A stretch of 64,000 nucleotides of DNA, taken from assembly GCF_000003855.2 (NCBI RefSeq), contig NW_003101681.1:4259359-4323358 (forward strand), given 5' to 3'. Both the position numbers and the translations under genes were made by a program. Shown one piece after another: positions 24,780 to 37,214 of the stretch; positions within the stretch are counted from its first letter, which is position 1, and each line of letters starts with the position of its first letter. The stretch comes from Blastomyces gilchristii SLH14081 (Eukaryota; Ascomycota; Eurotiomycetes; Onygenales; Ajellomycetaceae). The notes under the pieces are model-generated. The model saw only the letters and a list, made by a program, of their open reading frames with translations, was not told the origin of the DNA and ran no database searches.

Positions 24780-25867
24780 TGTATACGAGTGAAACTGTTG
24801 TTTTTGATTGGTGTTTTCGTTTATCTTGATGAATTCCTCTGACCGAAGGTCCCTAATGTAGACTTCTTTGACATGAAATTCTAATTTTTATTTTAAATCC
24901 TCTCTCATACCTTCCCAGTTTCAGGAATGAATTACTCCTTTTGTACAGCTTAATCTCCAGCCCGTCGCCTTTAGATTTATGATAATCCGCTACCCGAGCT
25001 TTTTCTAACGGCTACCCACGCCCGCACTTATTGGAGCAACCCGAAGCTAATAGTAAGAAGACATTTGTTAAGGACGGGCTGATTCTCCAACTACGAGGGA
25101 ACTATAGCCACGAAATGATACAATGTCCAATTATTTCCCCTTTTTCCTCCTTAATCTAAGCCTCCAATTTTCTTTCTTTCTTTCTTCTTTTTCCCTCGGT
25201 TATGCGCCTGTCCCTGCCTTCCGTCGAGTCCTACAGAGACATCATGGGGTATCACAAACAACCCCCCCGTGGTTGTGCAGAACACTGCGTCAGCCATCCC
25301 ACATGTATCTTGCTGTGCCACCATAACTCTTATGGAATCATTATTTCCAAAAACGTGGCCTCATATCCCCATCTCATGCTTCTGATAGTCCCCCAATGCA
25401 GGAAGTATAGTACATGCCGAGTTTTTTTCTCGTCCGCTGGCTGTTTATGGACATGTCTGTGTCCGCCGCTGCTTGATGCAAGTGCCCAGGAACTAATTCC
25501 CACGTGTGAATGATCTGGGAAAGGAAGTTATTTGTTTTTCTAATACTGGTAAAATAGTTTATGGCAGGAAACAAAAAAGGCTGCTTTAAATGAATTAGAT
25601 GAGCATAGGGGATCCTGTGATTCTATCCTGTAAAAGGTACAAGGCGATGTATAGTCTGTATACCTGAGTCTCCATACGTAAGGTCAAAAAATGTGAACCC
25701 GGACTCAGCCCTAGAGGGCTGTCTAGATCCCAAACACGAAAGTGAAGAAAGGAAGAGAGCGATACAAAACACAAACTAAACGAAGACATCAATCTCATAA
25801 TGGTGTATTAATATCTACCGAACCGGGCAAAAACGAAGAAAGAGCACAAACAAAGGAAAAGAAAGGG

Positions 25868-25917
<50 letters not shown>

Positions 25918-25938
25918 CAAACCAAACCAAACCAAATT
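24780..25938. other. Convergent intergenic with long homopolymer
   Basis: Space between the cupin gene (+) and the Aim6-like gene (-). The right end carries a run of 48 A (25868..25915) and then (CCAAA) repeats. No gene is seen; the small frames at 25123-25800 lack features. Confidence 0.6.
25868..25915. repeat. Poly(A) run of 48 bases
   Basis: 48 uninterrupted A, preceded by A/G-rich sequence and followed by CCCAAACCAAACCAAACC. It lies 20 bases from the stop codon of the minus-strand gene, so in that transcript it is poly(U) in the 3' UTR. Length is likely variable between strains and prone to sequencing error. Confidence 0.9.
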
Positions 25939-27368
25939 CTAAAAATACCCCTGAACCCCCTCCAGATCATCAGCATTCAGCAACGCAGCCCCCTCCCTCA
26001 ACAGCGTTCTCCACACCTCGTTCCGCTCGCGCACCGGCCAGCTAGGCGTGCCCCAATACCTAGCACCAATCCCCTTCTTCTTTGCCGCCCCAATCTGTTC
26101 CCTCAGAGTTTCTAATTGCTCGCTATTCAACCAGGATGACTCCTTCTCCCCGTCCTCTTGCCCGCCTTCCGCGGGAGGCAGAACAATACCATCCGCACCA
26201 ATGGCAGCCACAAAGTTCGTAGACGCTATGGGTGATATATATTTTGTTATCTCCGGAGAACCCTCCTTGTCGAGAGTAGCTAAGGGGCCGTCGTAGAAGT
26301 AATCGCGGTCAGGGACGGGCCCGACGAGGCTCAGGGGTGTATTACCCGTGCCGATGACGGTGACGGGTCCTGTGGTTAGGGTATCGTTTTTGCGGAGGGT
26401 GGTTAGGTAGTTTGAGGCGCGGAGGGGTTCGAGGGCTGCGACTACGTGTGGCCAGGTCTCGGGGCCGGAGGTTTTCACGTCGATGAAGAGATAGAGGGTT
26501 TGGAAGGGATCCGTGTCGTAGACACCACTGGATTTGCATGTTAGAGCTAGGATTAGGATTGAAATAGAAGATATATCACTATGTACTGTGTGGAAGGCGG
26601 AGGTAAACTAGGGGTGGACTAACTTTCTAGTTTCTTCTTTTATGTAAGGATTGCGCGGGTTCTGCCGGCGGAGGACATCCATTATTGGGCCTATGTAAAG
26701 CGATTGGAGGGTGCGGGTCTTAGTTAGCGATGATAGGTCATGGCCAACCTGTTTGGTAGATTGTCAGTAGGTTATACATCAAAAACAAGGAGCGGGGATG
26801 GGTGAACGAACGAGCAGCATGTCATCCTCTAGCCAGACATCTGCCTCAATTGAGATACAGCCGGCGGAAAGAGCTTCAATGTTAGTGAAATTGTCAGCTT
26901 ATAATCATTTCCTATATTTATATAGCGAAAGATCATTGACTATCCGCGTACCAGAATAGAAGGGCAGGTCTCTCCAGTAGTCACTGTTGCAGGCACAGTC
27001 GCGTCAGTAAAATATTTGCGAAGGCTCCCCAGGTAAACTCGAGGCGCAATCAACAACAGCGTAAACTCGCAAGAAAAGCATACTTGTGCGAATGTACCGG
27101 GATCTATATAAGGTAGAAAATGGACTAGAAGTTAGTTGAGACGCAATTGGAAGACATAAAGAAAAAAGAAAAGAGGAAAAACACGTACCGGGATGATCCC
27201 CCTGGTCAGGTCAGTCGGATACTCATACAAGGGACTCTGATCTGTGTTTTTGAGGATATTCTGCAGTATTGGCGATATAGGAGCAGCATCGACTAGACGG
27301 ATAAGATCGAATGCCCCCAAAGCGAAAGCAAGGGCTGCAGCGGCGTAGGATGCTAGTGGGAGCTGCAT
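25939..27368 (-). CDS. AIM6: Aim6-like PLC-fold phosphodiesterase
   Basis: Six exons (27189..27368, 27084..27103, 26952..26983, 26812..26873, 26624..26748, 25939..26527) give 335 residues. Exon 2 is only 20 bases and, with exon 3, carries the catalytic HSHNDYWR motif; both flanking introns are needed to rebuild it. Further blocks: SAGCISIEADVW, GHDLSSLTKTRTLQSLYI, DPFQTLYLFIDVKT, and the family ending ARYWGTPSWP...LLNADDLEGVQGYF. The N-terminus has a hydrophobic segment (residues 5-25), a signal peptide or anchor. Yeast Aim6 is named for altered mitochondrial inheritance; its biochemistry is not settled, although the fold is that of glycerophosphodiester phosphodiesterases. The model is well supported by exact frame closure over five introns. 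Confidence 0.85.
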
Positions 27369-28193
27369 CGCTGTGGTGGTGTGGTTGGGGTTTTTTGGGG
27401 GGGGGGGAGCGCGGGGAATGGGGGCGGCTTCGACGGCTATGACGGGGGCATCTAGAGTACTCCGTAGTAATTGCGTAACTAACTCTCTAATTATCTAAAC
27501 GGGAACGAGGGGTTGTAACGAAGGTAAGAAACCGAAGAATAAATGTTGCCGTGGAGTTGGACTCGCTTTTATCAAGTACTCTGACTTTGATATATTATTA
27601 TCCGGATGTCATGGGAGTTCTGCCCCGTGCTTTCTTCCCAGCCCTGCGATTGGAGAGCCGAGCACTGTGGGCCGTCCCGAGCGATGTATGTATACGGGCC
27701 GTTCAAGGGACCGATAGGAACCACATGGGACGTAACTTAAAACTGACAATAGCCATTAGTAAAACTATTTGTATTCGCAAAACCATGGCGAAATTATTCA
27801 CGGCATTTTCTTATAATCTTATCTCCTGCTTGGAGTGGGTGGGAGGAGATTGCCAACCATAAAATATTTCTAACTATAGACATATCTACAACATACATTT
27901 AAAACAATGGAACACGCCAAGTTAACAATGGAGTTATGGAGTTATCCGAGCCAAACGAACGGAGTAGAACAGGACACGCTATGCCAAAGAGAAAGAGAAA
28001 ACAGCCCGCAAAGAGAATAGAAGGTGAAGGAGAAGAAAATATTGCAATAGCTAAACGCAATACCCCCAAAAGGTCAATACAAAAACAAAGGCGAAATAGT
28101 GTGAAAGAATAAGGGAAAAGAAAAAGAGAACGAAGAAGCCCCCCAGCTTGCTGTGGTAGGTAAAGTGCTAAACGTTTGAAATAATCAATTACC
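27369..28193. other. Intergenic, Aim6-like promoter and HID1 3' flank
   Basis: Contains a G-rich stretch just before the Aim6-like start (27389-27410) and a copy of the dispersed motif (GTACTCCGTAGTA, 27457..27469). No gene seen. Confidence 0.55.
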
Positions 28194-31100
28194 TCAAACA
28201 TCCCTCACTCTGACGCTCCCGGCTTCACTCTGTCCTTCTTGCGACCCACCTCCGCTCCCACTTCCACTTCCGCGCCCACGAATATTGAAGTTCCCAATAC
28301 GCTGTACAAGGTTGCTGCCCACTGCATCCACAGCACCCTTCGGAGCCAGCAGCGTCGGGCCTTGGGCAGCCGTCTCCTGCACCTTAAATAATTTGATGGC
28401 CGTCCCATTCCACACCCCGACAGCTCCTGGTGTTGATCCCGATGCAGATCCTACTAACATCTCGCTGGCAAATATGAATCCCCACAGAAGTGACTCGTAC
28501 CAACCGAGGGACAAGGGGGACCATTCGAACAGGTGTACTCGGATGGGCGTTGGTTCAGCTAGGAGGGCGTGGACTCGCGGCTCCTCGGCGAAAGAGGGGA
28601 GGTTGGAGATGAATGTTCGTGCATCTGGACTTAGGGTTGATTGGAGTGCGGATGAGGGAATATGCGGGAATATTGCAGAGATTAAAGTGATGATGGTGTG
28701 TAATGGTAGCTCGGGGACCCAAGTCTCGATCTGAAATTTTGAAAGTCAATATAAGATCAATTCTTCGAAGCAAAACTCCATATATAGACGTCAGTACTCA
28801 CCCACGAAGCTGTAGGAACGAAGCCACCGGAGCTAGCAGGAATAGTCGGCGTATAACTACTTAGACTTGTGGTGCTGTTCTGCCTCGAAAAGGTTACTTG
28901 ACTCGCGGGCATCTTCCCGCGCGCTTTCTCAGACATTCCGCGAAGTTGGAGCGGAACGCTTTCATCAGCGCCCGAGGTGACTGAAGCAGCTCTGGAGTTT
29001 TCGCGGGAAGGTAATTGCGAAGGGGCATTTTGTGGCTCGTGTCCTTCTTCATCTGAATCATCTTCTCCAATCGCGAAAGTGTCATCTTCTGGGACATGAC
29101 TTAACTGTCGTCGTCCAGCTCCGGAGCCACTATTATCGTCTCCGGAATGAGACAGTGTTGGGCTCAAAAGGGTGTCAGTAGTGCTACCGGTTGAGTTGGT
29201 TTTTATTCGCTGGTTTTGCCTTTCTATCTCTTCTTGTCCACTCTCCAGAGTGAAAGCACGGAGGGCCTCAAAACGTCTTGAGGACTTCAGGATAGCGTAT
29301 ACAAGCAGGGGATTTTCTAGGTAACGATCAGTTCATGCCCCTACTATCCCCTTGTTATTAGGAATTACTTACTGCTATATTGGTGTTCCAGCACCGAGTT
29401 GACAAACTCAAGCAGGGAATGGAGCAGTATATGATTCGATTCGTTCGCTAGTAAAAAGCTCGGGGAGGACATTAAAACAAAGAGTTGAATAATTTTGGAG
29501 CAGGTTGTCGCGGATAGATGTTCGCAATAGGCGCCAATATTGTTGATAATAGCTAGCAATGCCGGGTACACTGCATCTAGCTTTCCCTTACTCGTGGTCA
29601 AAAGAGTATGGATGGACTGCAATGCAATGTTAGTCATGAAAATGCAGTCAGTTTCAGATGAGATCACTCACCATGATCAAGAAGTCAGCATACGATCCTC
29701 GGAAATTTTGCAGTCGTATGCTTTGCGGCAACGTATCCTGGGATTCAAACTTCTTATTGAGGTTCTTTCCAAAGTTCGGCTCAACACTGAGCGTCTGCAA
29801 AACAAATATACACATTTTCACCACACCCAGTTTCGATGGATCGGTTTTATACTCGATAGCATAGAAAATACAAAGAATAACAAAATCATGCGCCCGAGCT
29901 GAGTCGATCATATATGATCGGAAGCGCTTGTTGCACTGGAGTGCTTCCCAGAACAACATGATCATCTCCGGAGCCCATTTCACTGATTTTTGGCTGCCAG
30001 GAAGGTATGACGTCGTCGCTTGCATCTGTCCCTTTCATTAGCCACTAAACAGTGAAGTTGCAAGATTGGAAATAAATCTAACCGGCTGATTGAGAATTCT
30101 TGTCATTCCCTCTACTATAAACTGGAAGTCCTGAGGGCGGTGTAAGCGGCCATAGAAGTGCCGGTAGTAGTTCTTTGGAGGAGTCCCACGCCCATCTTCT
30201 GGAATCGGATAGAGAAGAAGCACCAGAAGAAACTGTAGGCAATAGATGACAAGGATTTGCTTAGGGTCTTTCCAGACAACATGGTCATAGGGTAACCCCC
30301 ACGGAGTTGGATTGTATTTAATTGTCTACACGATCAGTTAAAGAGAGCTCAAACAGTAGTGATGATGTCAGGGCTTACCGTGTTTAACAAAGAGCACAGT
30401 AGTGACAGGACCACTTGCTTGTCGGGACAGGTTACAAGGTATGTAATTGCTTTCACTCCTTTAACTGGGAGTAAACCTGATCGAGGTGTTAATAGTGATG
30501 CAACCAATGGTATGAAACTTAGCCGGGGAGCTTACTCGAAGGCATATACATAGATTGGCTTGTTAGCGTTAATAGGAGCCTTAATATCTCGCATCGATTG
30601 CTTTCCAATTCTTTATTTGATCCCATTGCCGTCGTACACCCAACCCCGCTCTGCCATATTGAGTACGATACTTTCCCCTTCGCATTGGGTATTTTCGGTA
30701 TAGTAAATCCACTGTAAAATAGCAAATCTATTAAAGTGTCAATGAGCTCTTCTGCCAATGGTTTAGCATCATAGTAATCGTTCTCATGTTCCCCTGGATT
30801 TGGCCGACGCATTTCATCCTCTAAGCTAGCCTCATCGAACAAAACCTGGGACGCAATTTGTGCATGCCGATGTTTTTTTCTCCTCCTCCCCCAGAAAAAT
30901 TTCTCCTCCCATGCCTCTAAACTTTCTGATTCGTAAATGAAGGGAAGGATACGAGTGAGAACACGGATGCAGTTCAGTGCGTCTCTGTCAGGGGCGAGTT
31001 CGGGGTCCGGGAATGACGGATGGTTTTTGAGGATGATAAGACGGGAAGTGATTGCCAATATTAAGGTCTCTAGATTTGCTATTGAGGCATCGCGGGTTCG

Positions 31101-31345
31101 TCGTATGTCGGCTGGAGAGAACAGGCTGAAGACATCTTCGGGCGACTCGGGGAGTTCCCAGAACTAGGAGGCGCAAAGTCAGCTTTCCAAGAAAGTAAAA
31201 GTACACAATATCCTGACGGTCATAAATAGCAACTATTGAAGTTACTCACCCCAGTCCAATAGGGATCATCGGCGGCAATGCCGGCATCTTCTGATAGTCG
31301 AAAGATGCCTTGCTTAAAGGCCAGCTTGGACTCGGAACCTCCCAT
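28194..31345 (-). CDS. HID1: Hid1 family protein (Golgi, dense-core vesicle sorting)
   Basis: Eight exons (31250..31345, 30536..31163, 30379..30476, 30083..30325, 29672..30025, 29373..29616, 28802..29316, 28194..28730) give 904 residues. The N-terminus MGGSESKLAFKQGIFRLSE and FWELPESPEDVFSLF are hallmark Hid1 blocks; Gly2 suggests N-myristoylation, as in animal HID-1. Later blocks include LLPVKGVKAITYLVTCPDKQ, NPTPWGLPYDHVVWKDP and HFYGRLHRPQDFQFIVEGM. A low-complexity acidic stretch sits around residues 640-700. The C-terminus is Gly/Ser-rich. In animals HID-1 is a peripheral Golgi protein in neuropeptide sorting; in yeasts Hid1/Ftp105 acts at Golgi and endosomes. All junctions are GT-AG with the frame kept. 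It is a reliable complete orthologue. Confidence 0.92.
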
Positions 31346-31837
31346 GACCTGGCGGGGAAAGCTAACGTGAGGGCCGGTCTGGTCTACAAACACATGCAAT
31401 CAAACACAACGTAATAGCTCTGAAACTATGAGGCGAAGCAAGCAACTCCTAGGTGACTATTATCGCAAAGCACTGGAGCAGCTAGAGATGCGAAAGCTCG
31501 TACAGGCTAGGTTGATATTTACTGGTTTCACTGCGCCCAGACCTGGATGCGTGATGAGAGAGCTGCCAAGGCCGAGGGTTTGGGGAAAGTTTGACGGGAC
31601 ATCCGCGATATTTTAGCTTGGGCGCAAATTTGGCGACCGTTCCATCTAGCCAAGCAGAATACAAGGTAGTATGGGGTATACAGCGAGCTACAATATCCTG
31701 TCCCATTCTTTGAAAAAGTAAAAATACGTTAAAAAAATTTCTAAACACAACGAAGAGCAACTAATCCACGCCGCCCAATTCAGTCCCATTCAGTCCCATT
31801 GCGCCTTTGCAAATTACTTCTGTCCCACGAAAAGCCA
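31346..31837. other. HID1 promoter / POM34 3' flank
   Basis: About 490 bases between two genes on the minus strand. A short open frame on the plus strand at 31428 has no features. AT-rich patch near 31720-31745. Confidence 0.55.
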
Positions 31838-32731
31838 TTACGACCTATAAACACTACTAGTGGGAGACATTGAACGTGTCTTTTCATATAACCATTTGTT
31901 GGTAAGCACCGCGTTGGTGTTTTTCCCATTTCCATTCCCGTTCCCATTTCCGCTCGGACTAGGTGTCGACGGCACTCGCAATACCCTCCCTTCCCTAAAA
32001 GTCGACCGGCCCAAAGGAGACGGAGACCCAAAACTCTGTCTTCGTCGCACTTCTTTCGTGCCGTTTCCCATTGCTTTGTGAAATAACGGGCTTGGTGAGG
32101 GCGAATAAGGCGCCCCATCTTGAGATTTGCCGGTCGACTGGCTTCCAGACAGCCCAGAGATTGGTAAGGAACTTGGGCTGATCGGGCTCGCGGTTCGAGA
32201 GCCAGAGGATAATCGATATCTCGGAGGAGTAATATAGTTGGTTCCAGGGGTAGCAGGCGCGCTGTGGCTAGGGTCGAGGCCGAGCAGTGACCGTTGGGAG
32301 GGTGTTAGAGGTATGTCGGATAAATTATCTTTTGGGCGATATAGCGGGTATAGGGCAAGCGCGATATTCACAAGAAGGACAAGACGAAGAGCGATGAGAA
32401 CCAAGTCGGGATATGTTGGAATATTGAGAATGGAGCCTAGCCATAGTGAACTATTCTCTCATTAGCATCGTCTGGCTAATTAGCTGGGGCGTCCCTAAAA
32501 GACGTCACATCTCCTATACCATTGTCTGAATGAAGTTCCCAAAAATCCGGAAGCTACTAAACAACCGCCATTCAAGACGATTTTCTTAATATTCCGGTCT
32601 CCGAATGTCGAAGCGTTTTGCCTTTGAACAATCTCCCTGAGCCGCGGGTGCCGCCAGGTGCCCGGAGAGGGTGTGGGAACCGCCTCATTCCCTTGTAGCC
32701 TCGGGGTGGAGGGGAATGGTTGAGGTGCCAT
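31838..32731 (-). CDS. POM34: Pom34-like nuclear pore membrane protein
   Basis: Two exons (32520..32731 and 31838..32450) give 274 residues. Two hydrophobic segments flank the intron: NIKKIVLNGGCLVASGFLG and the segment holding VLIALRLVLLVNIALALYPLY, with both termini on the same side, as in the ring protein Pom34. LSDIPLTPSQRSLLGLDP following the second segment is a conserved fungal block. The rest is Ser/Pro-rich with an (NG)n run near the C-terminus coded by a short tandem repeat (about 31922-31955). Pom34 binds Pom152 and Nup59/53 and anchors the nuclear pore. The acceptor at 32451 is chosen for frame; one or two residues at the junction are uncertain. Confidence 0.78.
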
Positions 32732-33423
32732 ACAGCGCCAATTAAAATACAAACAAATACTAAAACATCATACACCGTTAGCTTAAGTTTGCAACTGCCA
32801 TATGTTATTGCTCAAAGGATCGTGGACAATCGGAGTTGGAGAGATGCACTCACCTCGGAATAAAAACCTACCTCACTTACCTATTGATTCCGCACAAAAA
32901 CCTGTCGTAGAATCATTGAGTTGCGGAACATAAAAGAATATTTTGCTGGTTGTAACTCACGGCCACAGACCCGTCAACTTGGTCATTATTCGTGGCTTTG
33001 GTCGCTGGTGGAAGATGCGTCGAGAAACGTATTTTTGTTTGTTTGCGGCTCAGGCGACCGCCGCAACTACAAACGCGTTTACCGAACTAAGCGCCAAGCC
33101 CAACAACCAAGTTAAGACGTCACCTGGCTAATTCGTGGTGTTGACGCTATACTTCAATCCAGCGACGCAATAGATATCTCACTTCCTCATATATTTGCCA
33201 CCTCTGGATTCGGCCTCTCTAGGTTCGTGTATTATAATTTGATAAGGAGCAAGTTACACGTGGATCATCCGCCTTCGCTACAACCTCCCTCGACTACCAA
33301 CAACTAACCAACCCACCTCCGACCATCGTGCTTCTCGCACAGAAATTGCCTGTCTTTTCCACCTGGAAGAACTCCAGACATTTTATCAAGTCCCAATGAA
33401 ATAGCATTACCTCTCTTCTAACA
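32732..33423. other. Divergent promoter, POM34 / AMP-ligase-like gene
   Basis: No coding region recognised. A CT-rich tract before 33424 fits a fungal core promoter. Confidence 0.5.
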
Positions 33424-35344
33424 ATGGCTTCAATAGACAATACCTCCCTGTCCAAAGTAGATGTTTTGTTCGCGGACCTCTTTGCTGATTGGAGCACCCA
33501 TTCAACACTGATAGCGTCACTCATTGCTATCTTTCTAGGGTACAAGATTTTCTTTTCCAAGGATCCTGATGCTCATCCCTTCTTTCTTGCCCGGCAAGCC
33601 GTCAGGGCTCCCATCAGGTTGCCAGGAGAGTCCGCCGTTCTTCGCGCGCACGACGTTCCCCACGGCTACCCACTCAAGAGCGGACTGAACGTGAAGGACC
33701 CTGGCAAGCCAAAATGGACTGCAGGACGCAATGGCGATCTCCGCGATATCTGGAGAGCGGCTCTCCGAGGAACCTTAGCCAGCGACGGAACACCAGCAGG
33801 GAAACAAGGGAAATTCTATACTGTGCTAGGGAAGGACGTTGTGGAGCATAAGCTGGATGATATCTCTCAGGAAATCAATATTATTGGCCAGTACATATAT
33901 GAATCAAAGGCGCGAACAGTTGCTGTATACCTCCCAGACTCTGTAGAGTCTCTCGCTGCTATTTTTGGTTAGTTATTAGGTGGTCTCTCTTCGTGACTGG
34001 AGCGGTAATGTTTGCTAATAAATTCCCTAGCTGGCGCATTTTACAACTTCAAAATCGTGTTGATTCCTCGTGTTGTGCCTTCCGAAAGGCTTGGTGCATA
34101 TCTTGCTATCTCAGGTGCCGACCTCCTCATCGCCGAAGCTGGCACATTGGAGTCGTCTGCATTATTGCAGGGAGTCCCGTCGCTCAGGAGTGCCATCTGG
34201 GTTGCCAACCATGGCAGCCGACATATGGATTGGAGTCAAGTACCGGAAGGGATTGGAGGTGATATCGAGGTAGCTGTGTGGCACGAGCTGGTCAAGGACA
34301 AGAAGGCTCTTGTAGGGACAGAGGTGCCAGCTACTGTTTCTGAAACCCCGCCACCCTCTATTGTCACTTTCTGGGCCACCTCAGCCGACGCTGGAAACTT
34401 CTTCGAGTATTCTCCTGCTGTAGGGGTGTACCTTTCATTTATCCCGTGTCACCCTCCGTATTTAGCTAATTATCATGACAGCTGTTGGTGGCAGGTATTG
34501 CTGGCGTGGGCTCCGTCCTTCCTCGGGGCCAACAACTAACATCCTCGGACCTGGTTCTCTCCATCGACTCCCTTACCCGCTCTTACCCTCTTTGCATACT
34601 CCTCGCCGCATTGTACGTGAATGCATCCGTCGCATTCAACTCCGTCTCCGGCGAACATGTTAACCTCGCCCTCGCAACAGCCGGCATCTCTCCCACCATC
34701 ATCATTGCTTCCTCCGAAACAATGCAAAAATACCACACCGAATATATGGCCCCTCAAATAGGGCCGATAGCCAAGTTTGGCCGCTTCATGCAGCGGAGAT
34801 CTCTTGATGCTGGTACAATGCCGGGGCAGAACTTACTCACCAAGCTCGCCAACTTAGGTCCGACTGCAGAACTATCTCTCGAAAATCTTCGCCTTCTCTT
34901 CATCTCTCATCGCATCGACACAAATCCAGAATATCAGCTTACCTCTGACCAATTGACAGACTTGAGGGGGTTTACTGGGGCGCGTGTATTATATGCACTG
35001 ACTGCTCCGAACGTCGTCGGCGCGGTTAGCCAGACGAATGCGTTTGATTATAGGAGACTACGCGGTCGTAGCCATTTCGGAGCTCCGTTGAATAGCATTG
35101 AGATAAAATTGGTCCACGATAAAGAGGAAGATGCCAGTAAGGACGGAAGACTAGCTGACGGAAAGGTATGCACACGGGCCTCTCCTTTTTCGTCATAAAT
35201 TCGTGTTTTTTATTGTTCTCCGGAGATGCCGCTGCTGACTATCAAAACTAGATATTTGTGGCTGGTCCCGCTGTCGTTGGAGGACAGTGTTTGTTGGAGG
35301 CCCGAGGATACTTCAACGACGATTGTACACTCTCACTATCTTAA
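33424..35344 (+). CDS. AMP-dependent synthetase/ligase-like membrane protein, atypical
   Basis: Four exons (33424..33967, 34031..34419, 34482..35165, 35252..35344) give 569 residues. An N-terminal membrane segment (about residues 26-45) precedes a divergent acyl-CoA synthetase fold: TVAVYLPDSVESLAAIFAGAFYNF at the start, a position corresponding to the ATP-binding loop that reads FWATSADAG instead of the usual TSGTTGxPKG, then ALTAPNVVGAVSQT where active enzymes have YGxTE, and FGAPLNSIEIKLV matching the GxPxxxxExxxV region. The protein stops at GPAVVGGQCLLEARGYF, before the lysine-bearing C-terminal domain of acyl-CoA synthetases. Related proteins occur in many filamentous fungi, so it is probably real and complete, but catalysis is doubtful. 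A role in fatty-acid handling is inference. Confidence 0.75.
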
Positions 35345-35697
35345 TATGCCTCGTAGAGCAGTTTATATACTCAAGACTACTTTGAACTAATACTATAGCG
35401 ATGAGTCGGTTTCCTTGCTGCTATTCTTAAATTTATTTTCTTGTCACATCATTTGGGAGTATATAACCTGGATTGTTTTGGTTTATTTTGACAACTGTGT
35501 ACCTTGCTTAAACAATGTCAGAGTAAAAAATTACGTCATCGAATAAGATTGGCTAACTACTCTATCTATACCTCGCACAAAACTATATTTAAAAAGAAGA
35601 AAATAGGACATTACAAGAGGAAAATGAACAAGTCTAGTACATTGTTTTATGGTACAGGTGTGTGGGCATTTCCAAGACCCACGATTCCCCCCTCCTC
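35345..35697. other. Convergent intergenic region
   Basis: AT-rich 3' flanks of the AMP-ligase-like gene (+) and the mitochondrial gene (-). Nothing else seen. Confidence 0.6.
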
Positions 35698-36830
35698 CTA
35701 TGCCCGTGTGCCATCAGCCGGCGTTCCTAGTTCGTTTAACCGTTCCCTAAGAGCTTGGCTCAGCTTCTCATCATTCTTGATTTCCTCCACTTGTAGGGCC
35801 ATCTCGATTCCCTTTCGTACAGACGGAAGATCCGTAACATTCCGGACATTCTTCTTCGGGTATTTGATTGTGTCGAACTTTCCTCTCAGCACCCACGTGC
35901 CCAGTAATTTTTCAGCGTATGAGCGGACATCGCCTTGGGTATCCTTGCCCTCGAAGGCGTCAAGAGCACGAGCAGCACTTAATTCCAACAGAACAGCGAT
36001 AATATTTGGATGTCGTCGTGGGTCCGGCTTCGTCTTATCCACAGGCATATGGTCCTCCGCGTTCATCAACATGGCAACATGCTTCGCCTGTTTTAGCGCC
36101 TTCTCGACTTCCGGGCCCTTATAACCCGCCGACTCAGCTTTGAGATGGAGGTTTGAGAAGAGCAGTTCCGTCAGCACGTAGTCACCGAGCGAGAAGCCCG
36201 TGCGGCGAGATTGCTCTGCACAGTCGATGATGACAGAATTCATGCCCGCTTCGCCCGCCTTGCGCACAATGAATTCCCAGAGGAGGAAGTTAGGTTTGCG
36301 TTTTGAGCTGTGCAAGCCCTTCAGCAGCGGGACGAGAGTGTACCAATCCTCTGGCTCTTTCATCAGCTCGACGATATCGCGCACCGCGTTATTGCTGGGC
36401 GTTTCGCTAAATTTTAATGGGCGTAGTCTGTAGGATTCTTCAGTCTGCCCTTGAAGGGTAACGGTGATAGGGTTCTGCTCAAGGGATGTAGTGGCATCTT
36501 CTTTGTATATGAGCCTCCGCTGGGCAGGGGTGAGGAAAGCGGGGATAAAGACACGATCGCGAAATAGGGAGAGGAGTTCATCGAGGTTTTTGGAGGAGGT
36601 CGGTTTGAACGTTGGGATCCACGCTGTGATAATTAAAGGATTAGTTTACTGGTAGTTTTGGCAGCATTTGAATGATCGCGTTCGGTGTAGCACCTGCGGA
36701 GGAAGGGCTATCTACCTCGCTTATATGTCCCCGAACTAGTGAAGAATCGTGTCTGCCCTCTTCCTAGACTTGCTGCCTGATTGAGGCAGCTCCGGCAATA
36801 AAGTACTCTATACATGATGCTCTGCGACAT
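35698..36830 (-). CDS. Conserved hypothetical, probably mitochondrial
   Basis: Two exons (36716..36830 and 35698..36623) give 346 residues. The first 38 residues are rich in Arg, Ser and Cys, nearly free of acidic residues, and look like a mitochondrial presequence. The body opens with AWIPTFKPTSSKNLDELL and is largely alpha-helical by composition, with a central region (EPEDWYTLVPLLKGLHSSKR) that reminds me of helical-repeat RNA-binding or translation factors of fungal mitochondria; I cannot name the family. It lies head to head with the mitochondrial ribosomal protein bL19m gene, 384 bases apart, which supports a mitochondrial gene-expression role by context only. No catalytic motif is seen. 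Confidence 0.7.
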
Positions 36831-37214
36831 GGCCACGGAGATTGCGAAGGGCAACTGGTGCACCCTTTCTTGCTGTTCAGAAAACGCAGTGGCGGGCCGC
36901 GATCATCCGCAACAATTGCAGCGCGGCGCAATTGAGTGCCAATTCCTCCTCGTCGAATCGTGAGCCACGAGAAATTAGCAAAGAAGATTGACGGCGCGGA
37001 ATCTACCTGAGATGAAATTGAGATTTATATCGTGAATTGTCGCAGAGCCGCTAAAAGACCAGTGGCCGAGTCTTGGCACTGTGCACGGACCATGTCCAGG
37101 TATTCTTCGCCGCTGAACCGGAAGACAACAGCATCCAACATACCATACCACATACCGCATACTCACAGGTCCATTCGCGGTCTTATATCCCACACACCCT
37201 ATTTAATCGCAGCA
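36831..37214. promoter_or_regulatory. Bidirectional promoter of two mitochondrial genes
   Basis: 384 bases between the start codons of the putative mitochondrial protein (-) and bL19m (+). No TATA box is obvious. Both products are likely mitochondrial, so joint control is plausible, but no specific factor site was identified. Confidence 0.5.

Noticed and set aside
25868..25915. Poly(A) run as the tail of a retrocopy
   Set aside because: It lies 3' of a spliced, intron-bearing gene on the other strand and has no target duplication; it is a plain homopolymer.
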